Part shown: in pieces, positions 1-4,178 of the stretch | How positions within the stretch are numbered: the first letter of the stretch is position 1 | Layout: the number at the start of each line of letters is the position of its first letter | NCBI GenBank assembly: GCA_013697465.1 | Contig: JACCWU010000109.1 | Coordinates: forward strand, 1-5,914 | DNA: 5,914 bases | DNA from: Actinomycetota bacterium | Lineage (GTDB): Bacteria > Actinomycetota > Thermoleophilia > Gaiellales > Gaiellaceae | Direction of reading: 5' to 3' | The notes under the pieces: generated by a model | What the model saw: only the letters and a program-made list of their open reading frames with translations | Database searches by the model: none | Told to the model about the DNA's origin: nothing | Translations under genes and position numbers: made by a program

Positions 1-339
1 GGCACGCCGAGCAGTACACGCTCCCGGACGCGCACGCGGACGATCGGCAAGCGGTTCTTCGCTCTCAGCGATCGCTGCAACTGGCTTCAGGGAGCCCCCG
101 GCCGCCCGCGACCGAGACGCTCTACCCGGCAACCCCGCCACGACGCGGGAGCCGGCGGACCGGCGTGTCGTCGGCTCGAGCACGCGTAAGGCCGAGGGCT
201 GTCGCAGTTCCAACAAAGGACGACAGGGCCAGCCATCGGGGCCAATCCCAGGTTGCTTCGAGGTCCTGGACTTCGTGCCAGAGGAGTGGGCTGAGCCCGC
301 GAGTGAAGACCCACCCGGCTGAACACTGCTCAGTGCGGC
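1..339. other. Left-edge region without a supportable gene
   Basis: I see no gene here that I would defend. Open frames exist on both strands, but their translations are Arg/Pro/Ser-rich and low in hydrophobic content, as expected for shadow frames of GC-rich DNA. The first ~45 bases could be coding at the edge. On the plus strand the frame starting at base 3 has 13 of its first 14 codons ending in G or C. On the minus strand the frame reading down from base 59 has 17 of 19 codons ending in G or C. Both cannot be read as proof, so a gene tail or head crossing the edge stays undecided. Near the VOC gene end there is a small inverted repeat CACTG-ct-CAGTG (324-335) and a direct repeat GCTCAGT (328-334, 338-344). 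The hairpin lies just downstream of the VOC stop but has no T-run, so it is not called a terminator. Confidence 0.5.
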
Positions 340-720
340 TCAGTTAGCGCTTGTAAACTTTCCGTCCGGATCGCGGACGAAGCAGATCCTCGACCCGCCC
401 TCGCGCACCTGGTAGGGCGGTCGCTCGGGCTGGATGCCGTGCTCCGAGTCGAGCTGTGCCAGCGTCCCGTCGAGATCGTCGACACCGATCGCGATATGGC
501 CGTACGCCGTGCCGAGCTCGTACGTCCGCCCGTCGTGGTTGTAGGTCAGCTCGAGGACGTTGTCCCGGTCGCCGATGGAGAAGAAGTAGTTCGTCGCCTC
601 CAGCTCGCCGTTTCGGACGATGTCCATGTCGCGCGTGAAGCGGAAGCCGAGGGCCTCGTAGAAGGCCCGGCTCCGCTCAGGATCGGTGATGCGCACCATC
701 GTGTGCAGGAAGTCGGCCAT
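340..720 (-). CDS. Glyoxalase I-like VOC protein, C-terminally short
   Basis: A 126-residue cytosolic protein of the vicinal oxygen chelate superfamily, closest in pattern to lactoylglutathione lyase (GloA), which isomerises the hemithioacetal of methylglyoxal and a thiol. Two beta-alpha-beta-beta-beta modules are visible. His6 (in FLHTMVRI), Glu57 (in VLELTYNHDG) and His75 (in ELGTAYGHIAI) match metal ligands His5, Glu56 and His74 of E. coli GloA. The usual ending, DPDG followed by a strand such as YxIELIE that carries the fourth ligand (Glu122 in E. coli), is missing: after DPDG at 117-120 the protein ends in KFTSAN. Neither other reading frame past that point restores an IEL-type strand, so a simple one-base frameshift does not explain it. 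Activity may be altered or lost, or the terminal ligand may come from elsewhere. The ATG at 720 aligns with the GloA start and has no usable Shine-Dalgarno; a TAGGCT box lies six bases upstream. Family assignment is firm; the substrate is inferred. Confidence 0.85.
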   Translation of the reverse strand: MADFLHTMVRITDPERSRAFYEALGFRFTRDMDIVRNGELEATNYFFSIGDRDNVLELTYNHDGRTYELGTAYGHIAIGVDDLDGTLAQLDSEHGIQPERPPYQVREGGSRICFVRDPDGKFTSAN

Positions 721-726
721 GCTCCG

Positions 727-732
727 AGCCTA
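727..732 (-). promoter_or_regulatory. Putative -10 box of the glyoxalase-like gene
   Basis: TAGGCT on the minus strand fits the TANNNT -10 pattern and ends six bases before the ATG at 720, placing the predicted transcript start at or next to the A of ATG. The GGAG at 725-722 is only one base from the ATG, too close to serve as a ribosome binding site. I see no good -35 hexamer. The call rests on one hexamer plus its spacing, supported by the same arrangement at three other genes in the window. Confidence 0.4.
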
Positions 733-757
733 CCGGCCGCGCGATGCTGGGGAGCAC

Positions 758-943
758 CTAGTCGACATCCCGCAACCGCCACCCTCGGGAGCGCACCTCG
801 GCGATCGCGCGCTCGAGCCACGCGAGCCGCGCCTCGACGGTGTCGATTCCCCCCTCGAGTGCGATCCGGAAGGCCCGTCCGCGATCCCCGCGGCACCGTT
901 CGCTCGTGAGTACGATCGCTCGGTGCGCCGGGTGGGGCTGCAT
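758..943 (-). CDS. Possible 61-residue small ORF of unknown function
   Basis: I do not recognise this reading frame. It would start at ATG 943, antisense to the first codons of the neighbouring plus-strand VOC gene, and stop with TAG at 760-758, 37 bases before the glyoxalase-like ATG on the same strand. The last ~38 residues (about 24-61) read like a natural, soluble, charged amphipathic helix region with motifs such as EARLAWLERAIAEV, and 33 of the last 37 codons end in G or C, a coding-like bias. Against it, there is no Shine-Dalgarno or clear -10 box at the ATG, the first seven codons overlap another gene, and the same bases are also open on the plus strand. It could be a genuine small protein, the leftover C-terminus of a decayed gene, or a shadow frame. 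No function is proposed. Confidence 0.25.
   Translation of the reverse strand: MQPHPAHRAIVLTSERCRGDRGRAFRIALEGGIDTVEARLAWLERAIAEVRSRGWRLRDVD
911..916 (+). promoter_or_regulatory. Putative -10 box of the second VOC gene
   Basis: TACGAT fits the TANNNT -10 pattern. The six bases that follow lead directly to GTG at 923, so the predicted transcript start coincides with the start codon and the message would be leaderless. No Shine-Dalgarno sequence lies in a usable position before this GTG, and no convincing -35 hexamer is seen. This box is the main reason for choosing GTG 923 over the in-frame starts far upstream. Confidence 0.4.
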
Positions 944-1336
944 CACGTCGACGTCGTCGTCACCTCGCTCGACCGCAGCTTGCCTTTCTACCGCGAGCTG
1001 CTCAAGCCACTCGGGTACACGGAGGCGGGCAAGGTCGTCGGCGAGCGTGGGGAGCCCGTCTGGTACCTCGACGGCCACGGCGTAGGGGCCTCGCTCGGGC
1101 TCCGCGAGGCGCAGGCGTCGACCGAGGGCGAGCTCGATCGCTACGCGGTCGGGCTACACCATCTTGCATTCGAAGCCTCCTCGCGGGAGATGGTGGAGGA
1201 GCGCTTCCGCTGGGCTCGCGACAGAGGTCTCGAGATCGAGAACGAGCCGCAGGAATGGCCCTACGTCCCGGGCTACTACGCCACGTTCTTCCACGATCCC
1301 GACGGGATCAAGCTCGAAGTCGTTTTCGTTCCCTAG
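923..1336 (+). CDS. VOC family metalloprotein (glyoxalase/dioxygenase superfamily)
   Basis: A 137-residue single-chain VOC protein with two beta-alpha-beta-beta-beta modules. The first opens with VGLHHVDVVV and the second with AVGLHHLAFEA; the protein closes with HDPDGIKLEVVFVP. Predicted metal ligands are His8, His80 and Glu132, the His-His-Glu arrangement of many VOC enzymes. This family includes glyoxalases, ring-cleaving dioxygenases, epimerases and fosfomycin-resistance proteins, and nothing here picks out the reaction. The frame stays open upstream to about 686, but that extension is Pro/Arg-rich and precedes the fold, so GTG 923 is chosen; GTG 932 is an alternative. Unlike the neighbouring minus-strand VOC gene, its terminal strand with the metal ligand is intact. 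It is divergent from that gene and convergent with the aldo/keto reductase gene, whose stop codon interlocks with its own (TAG at 1334-1336). Confidence 0.85.
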   Translation: MRRVGLHHVDVVVTSLDRSLPFYRELLKPLGYTEAGKVVGERGEPVWYLDGHGVGASLGLREAQASTEGELDRYAVGLHHLAFEASSREMVEERFRWARDRGLEIENEPQEWPYVPGYYATFFHDPDGIKLEVVFVP

Positions 1337-2391
1337 TTGCTCGCGCCGAGAGCCGCCTCCGGGCGCATGGTTCGCGGACGACGGTGGTCGTCGATCAGGT
1401 CGAACGTGTCGCCGAAGATCAGCCCGCGAACGTGGTCCGACTCGAGGAACTCCCGCGGGAAGCCCGGCCGGAAGGCGCTCGCCGCGCTCAGCCGCTCCGC
1501 TTGCTCGTCCGTCAACTCGAGCTCGAGGGCGGCCAGGTTCTCGCGCATCTGTGCCTCAGAGCGCGCACCGACGATCGGAACGATGGGCCACGGCTGTTGC
1601 CGGACCCACGCCATCGCGACCTGAGCAGGTGTCGCGTCGAGCACGTCCGCGACCGCGATCACCTCGCGTGCGATGTCGTTCACCCGCTCGCCCGCGCTGT
1701 CGTAGCGTCGCGGCTCGTCTCCGTCGGCGAGGTACTTGCCCGTGAGTGACCCGCCCTCGAGGATCCCCCACGTGGTGGCCGCGAGGTCGAGGCCCTGTGC
1801 CATCGGCAGGAGCTCGCGCTCGGCATCTCGGTCGGCGAGGGAGTATGGGAACTGCACGGCGACGGGGCGGGCCCAGCCGCGGAGGTCGGCGAGCGCAACC
1901 GCCTGTGCGACGACCCAGGCAGGCGTGTCGGAGAATCCCACGTAGAGCACTTTCCCGGCCGAGACGAGGTCGTCGAAGGCGCGGACGACCTCCTCGACTG
2001 GCGTCATCCCGTCCCACATGTGCAGCGACAGGACGTCGACGTAGTCGGTGCCGAGCCGCCGCAGGCTTTCGTCGAGCGTCCGCACGAGATTCTTGCGCTG
2101 GTTGCCGCCCGCGTTCGGATCGTCTCGGCGCAACGTCAGCGTGTACTTCGTCGCAAGAACGAAGTGGTCTCGGTCGGAGTGGACGAACTCTCCGACGAAG
2201 CCCTCGCTCTCGCCGTCCGTGTAGTTGCATGCCGTGTCGACGAAGTTGCCGCCCGCGTCGGCATACGTTTCGAAGATCCTGCGGGCTTCGTCCCGCGAGG
2301 CTCCCCAGCCCCACGTCTCGCCGAACGTCATCGTGCCGAGCGCGACCTCGGAAACCCGAAGTCCGCTCTTGCCGAGCAGCCTGTAGCGCAT
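1333..2391 (-). CDS. Aldo/keto reductase, NADPH-dependent
   Basis: A 352-residue cytosolic (beta/alpha)8-barrel reductase that reduces aldehydes or ketones to alcohols, most likely with NADPH. The N-terminus (RLLGKSGLRVSEVALGTMTFG) is characteristic. The catalytic tetrad is visible as Asp52 and Tyr57 (FVDTACNYTDG), Lys82 (ATKYT) and His124 (LSLHMWDG). The phosphate-binding loop for NADP is at about 275-285 (GARSEAQMREN). Length and ends look complete. ATG 2391 is preferred because GGAGG lies four bases upstream; GTG 2394, one codon earlier, is only one base from that motif. The regulator stop codon (TGA, 2393-2391) overlaps this start, so translation is coupled and both genes share the upstream promoter. 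The closest families are the broad-range reductases that include bacterial glyceraldehyde 3-phosphate reductase-like proteins. The true substrate is unknown; the nearby VOC proteins hint at reactive-carbonyl handling, but only by proximity. Confidence 0.93.
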   Translation of the reverse strand: MRYRLLGKSGLRVSEVALGTMTFGETWGWGASRDEARRIFETYADAGGNFVDTACNYTDGESEGFVGEFVHSDRDHFVLATKYTLTLRRDDPNAGGNQRKNLVRTLDESLRRLGTDYVDVLSLHMWDGMTPVEEVVRAFDDLVSAGKVLYVGFSDTPAWVVAQAVALADLRGWARPVAVQFPYSLADRDAERELLPMAQGLDLAATTWGILEGGSLTGKYLADGDEPRRYDSAGERVNDIAREVIAVADVLDATPAQVAMAWVRQQPWPIVPIVGARSEAQMRENLAALELELTDEQAERLSAASAFRPGFPREFLESDHVRGLIFGDTFDLIDDHRRPRTMRPEAALGASN

Positions 2392-3476
2392 CACTCCTCC
2401 GTTTCGTCGAGATACATCTCGAGCAACGCAGCGCTCTCGGCGAGCGTCTCGCGACGCAGCATGTAGCCAGTCCTTTTGCGCACGTCCGCGACGACGAGCC
2501 CGCCCGTCCGCAGGACCAGCAGGTGGCCGTGCACGGTCGACTTGGCGAGCCCCGAGAGCTCGGTCAGCTCCTGGAGGGTCGCAGGCCCCTCCGCCAGACG
2601 GCGCAGGATTCGGAGCCTGGTCTCATCCCCCAGAGCCTTGTAGGCGGCGACGAGCGGATCGGGCGGAGCGTCGCCGGTGATGTGCGACTCCGCGACGCCG
2701 TAGCACACAATCTTCGTGTCGCCCGCCTCGGTGAAGATCGACCACGGCCGGCTCACGACGTGCGGCACGAGCAGGATCCTGCGGATCCCCGGCTCGGGCG
2801 AGTAGCGGATCCCACGAGTGACGACGTCGATCAGCTCACCCGGCTCGAGGCGCCCGGCGAGCGCCCGAGCAGCCCGAGCGCTCCGTCGAAGCACCTTGGC
2901 GGTTCCCCGCTCGTCCGGACTGAGGACGGCCTCGAACCATCCCTCGCAGGCCGCATGGAGCAGGGCCTTCGACTCCTCCGGGTCGAGTGAGAGGACGTGC
3001 TCGTACGCCGCTCGCTGCCAGTCGGCACATTGCGCGAGGAGCTCGCGGGTCGCCGCCGGGTCACCATTCGCCGCGTCGGCGACGACGTCGGTCGGAATGT
3101 CACCGCGATAGGTCCGGAGCCTGTAGCCGAGCTGCAGGCGCCGCAAGTCGAGCGCCGACGTGCCCGCGAGGGTCGTGATGAACGCCCGGGCGTCCTTCGG
3201 CGCGGGTGCCTCCGAGGCGAGCGCGAGCAGGTAGCCGAAGAGGATCTCGTGCCCGCCCGAGTAGCGATCGATCGTCTCGAGCAGACCGGGCCCCGCAGCG
3301 CTGCGCACCTCGTCGAACCACTCGGCGCCGACGACATAGGAGCCCGGTTCCTCGCGGTCGACGAGCATGCGGAGCCCGAGCACGAGCTCGTATGCGGTGC
3401 CCCAGCCCACGTCCACTACCGGGGCCGTTGGTGACGCGAGACCCTTCGCTCTCGGTTCGTCTATTGTCGAACCCAT
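2391..3476 (-). CDS. Large ArsR-type winged-helix transcriptional regulator
   Basis: A 361-residue predicted cytosolic DNA-binding repressor. The C-terminal ~75 residues (about 274-345) are an ArsR-type winged helix: LVAAYKALGDETRLRILRRL, then the helix-turn-helix LQELTELSGLAKSTVHGHLLVL, then the wing with VRKRTGYML. Classical ArsR proteins are ~100-120 residues; the extra ~270 N-terminal residues match the style of the long actinobacterial ArsR proteins with an uncharacterised N-terminal domain (possibly DUF5937, from memory), probably for ligand sensing or dimerisation. The winged helix has no cysteine (Cys occurs only at 150, 177 and 258), so the ELCVCDL-type metal site is absent and an organic or redox signal is more likely than a metal ion. 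ATG 3476 has no Shine-Dalgarno but sits seven bases after a TATATT box. Two matching inverted repeats flank the start and suggest autoregulation. It is the first gene of a two-gene operon with the reductase. Confidence 0.9.
   Translation of the reverse strand: MGSTIDEPRAKGLASPTAPVVDVGWGTAYELVLGLRMLVDREEPGSYVVGAEWFDEVRSAAGPGLLETIDRYSGGHEILFGYLLALASEAPAPKDARAFITTLAGTSALDLRRLQLGYRLRTYRGDIPTDVVADAANGDPAATRELLAQCADWQRAAYEHVLSLDPEESKALLHAACEGWFEAVLSPDERGTAKVLRRSARAARALAGRLEPGELIDVVTRGIRYSPEPGIRRILLVPHVVSRPWSIFTEAGDTKIVCYGVAESHITGDAPPDPLVAAYKALGDETRLRILRRLAEGPATLQELTELSGLAKSTVHGHLLVLRTGGLVVADVRKRTGYMLRRETLAESAALLEMYLDETEE
2396..2400 (-). promoter_or_regulatory. Ribosome binding site of the aldo/keto reductase
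   Basis: GGAGG on the minus strand, four bases before ATG 2391 and inside the last codons of the upstream regulator gene. It is the only strong Shine-Dalgarno sequence at a gene start in this window. It favours ATG 2391 over GTG 2394, and its position supports re-initiation by ribosomes finishing the regulator. Confidence 0.7.
3454..3473. promoter_or_regulatory. Candidate operator site 2 (intragenic inverted repeat)
   Basis: Perfect 6-bp arms GGTTCG and CGAACC separated by eight bases. The core is TTCG-N8-CGAA (3456-3471), identical in arms and spacing to the site at 3479-3494. It falls in codons 2-8 of the regulator gene, about +4 to +23 from the predicted transcript start, where a bound repressor could block elongation or clearance. 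The regulator as binder is inferred from position and duplication. Confidence 0.5.
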
Positions 3477-3478
3477 CG

Positions 3479-3494
3479 TTCGGAATATACCGAA
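3479..3494. promoter_or_regulatory. Candidate operator site 1 over the -10 box
   Basis: Inverted repeat TTCGG-AATATA-CCGAA. Fourteen of its 16 positions are self-complementary, and the core is again TTCG-N8-CGAA. It encloses the -10 box and ends two bases before the ATG, so any bound protein would occlude RNA polymerase. Its centre is 23 bp from that of site 2. The most likely binder is the ArsR-type regulator encoded immediately downstream. Confidence 0.55.
3484..3489 (-). promoter_or_regulatory. Putative -10 box of the regulator-reductase operon
   Basis: TATATT on the minus strand, an AT-rich island in otherwise GC-rich DNA and one base from TATAAT. The seven bases to ATG 3476 place the transcript start at or next to the start codon, predicting a leaderless mRNA, which agrees with the lack of a Shine-Dalgarno. 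No good TTGACA-like -35 is visible at 16-18 bases spacing. Confidence 0.55.
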
Positions 3495-3495
3495 T

Positions 3496-3507
3496 CACGG
3501 AGCCGTG
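3496..3507. repeat. Inverted repeat in the -10/-35 spacer of the regulator promoter
   Basis: CACGG-AG-CCGTG, two 5-bp arms around a two-base centre, one base away from operator site 1 and lying between the expected -35 and -10 positions. Its sequence differs from the TTCG-N8-CGAA sites, so if functional it may bind a different protein or act as part of an extended operator. It may also be chance. Confidence 0.3.
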
Positions 3508-3515
3508 CTCGGCGA

Positions 3516-3528
3516 CTTTCGCGGAAAG
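3516..3528. repeat. Inverted repeat upstream of the regulator promoter
   Basis: CTTTC-GCG-GAAAG, two 5-bp arms with a three-base centre, 40-52 bases upstream of the regulator ATG and 42-54 bases past the GNAT stop codon. It could be an upstream binding site. As a hairpin in GNAT mRNA it is too short and has no T-run to be a convincing terminator. Confidence 0.25.
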
Positions 3529-3569
3529 AGGCTTCCTGAACCTCGCAACGGGACTCTTGCAAGCGTCGT

Positions 3570-4085
3570 CTACGAATCGCCGTCCAGATCCTCGGCGACG
3601 AGGCCGTAGAGCACACCGTCGACCCATTCGCCGTTTCGCCAATAGGCCTTGCGTCGCACTCCTTCGCGCGTGAAGCCCGAGCGCTCGGCATGCCGGAGCG
3701 CCCGCTCGTTGAAGCCGTAGACCTCGAGTTGCACCCGATGGAAGCCGAGGTCGTGGATCAAGTGGCGCTCGAAGAGACGCGCCGCCTCGTCCGCCGCTCT
3801 TCCTCCGCGAAAGTCGGGATGGATGGCGAGGCCGCCGAGATCGGCAATTCGGCTGCGCTGGTTGGCGCGTTCGAAGTGCATCGTCCCTGCGCGCCGGCCG
3901 TCCACCTCGACGACGAAGACGCCGAACGCATCGGGCTCGGCCTCGGAGCGCTCCACCTCACCGCGGACCGACTCCGCATCTTTCGGCCGCACCGCCGCGA
4001 GGAAGGGCTCGACATCCTCGTGCGTGACGAGCTCGACGAGGAAGTCCACGTCGTCGAGGCGCGCGCGCCTGATGGAGACGTTCAC
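3570..4085 (-). CDS. GNAT family N-acetyltransferase (RimJ/RimL type)
   Basis: A 171-residue cytosolic acetyl-CoA-dependent acyltransferase. The order of elements is typical: an N-terminal strand (VSIRRARLDDVDFLVELV), the central strands FVVEVDGRRAGTMHF and IADLGGLAIHP, the acetyl-CoA pyrophosphate loop FRGGRAADEAARLF (about 92-105), and the C-terminal RimJ/RimL signature: FHRVQLEVYGFNERALRHAERSGF, then the EGVRRKAYWRNGEWVDGVLYGL stretch split over about 141-162. The loop reads RGGRAA instead of the usual R-G-x-G-x-A/G, so one loop glycine is out of place. The substrate (an amino group on a protein or small molecule) cannot be read from sequence. GTG 4085 is chosen because the fold starts there and TACGCT lies seven bases upstream; the frame stays open far upstream only as a shadow of purL. 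The regulator gene follows 93 bases downstream on the same strand but has its own promoter. Confidence 0.88.
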   Translation of the reverse strand: MNVSIRRARLDDVDFLVELVTHEDVEPFLAAVRPKDAESVRGEVERSEAEPDAFGVFVVEVDGRRAGTMHFERANQRSRIADLGGLAIHPDFRGGRAADEAARLFERHLIHDLGFHRVQLEVYGFNERALRHAERSGFTREGVRRKAYWRNGEWVDGVLYGLVAEDLDGDS

Positions 4086-4092
4086 GCCGGTT

Positions 4093-4098
4093 AGCGTA
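4093..4098 (-). promoter_or_regulatory. Putative -10 box of the GNAT gene
   Basis: TACGCT on the minus strand fits TANNNT and ends seven bases before GTG 4085, again predicting a leaderless message. No Shine-Dalgarno precedes this GTG. A TTGACC hexamer occurs farther upstream (about 4149-4144), but the distance to this box is too long for a normal -35. Confidence 0.4.
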
Positions 4099-4153
4099 TT
4101 CGGGGCCGTCCCCAGGCGGAGCAGGTGCCCAGGTGAATCTCCGGTCAAGCGCC

Positions 4154-4159
4154 TAGACT
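4154..4159 (+). promoter_or_regulatory. Putative -10 box of purL
   Basis: TAGACT fits TANNNT and lies 19 bases before the GTG at 4179, giving a 5' leader of roughly 12 bases. The hexamer 17 bases upstream (AGGTGA) is a poor -35. With the GNAT box at 4093-4098 it makes the 93-bp intergenic stretch a divergent promoter region. No riboswitch or purine-box structure could fit in so short a leader. Confidence 0.35.
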
Positions 4160-4178
4160 GGCGTTCCTGAGCAGCGTT

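Noticed and set aside
66..77. 12-bp perfect palindrome CAGCGATCGCTG
   Set aside because: About one such palindrome is expected by chance in a window of this size, and it has no partner copy or promoter context.
87..326. 79-residue minus-strand open frame
   Set aside because: Rich in Arg, Pro, Ser and Gly without fold-like patterning, no ribosome binding site, and overlapped by similar frames on the other strand.
324..335. CACTG-ct-CAGTG as a terminator of the glyoxalase-like gene
   Set aside because: The stem is only 5 bp with a 2-base centre and there is no T-tract, so the hairpin could hardly form or terminate.
363..379. Inverted repeat CGTCCG-gatcg-CGGACG
   Set aside because: Lies inside the glyoxalase-like coding region over the conserved DPDG codons and is explained by the protein sequence; no T-run follows in the direction of transcription.
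439..909. 156-residue plus-strand open frame
   Set aside because: Antisense shadow of the glyoxalase-like gene, whose frame carries the conserved ligands.
686..922. N-terminal extension of the plus-strand VOC protein
   Set aside because: The added residues are Pro/Arg-rich, precede the VOC fold and overlap the start of the divergent gene; GTG 923 fits the fold and the -10 box.
2145..2165. ACTTCG-N9-CGAAGT as a third operator copy
   Set aside because: The spacing is nine rather than eight bases and it lies over the conserved FVLATKY codons of the reductase, so coding constraint explains it.
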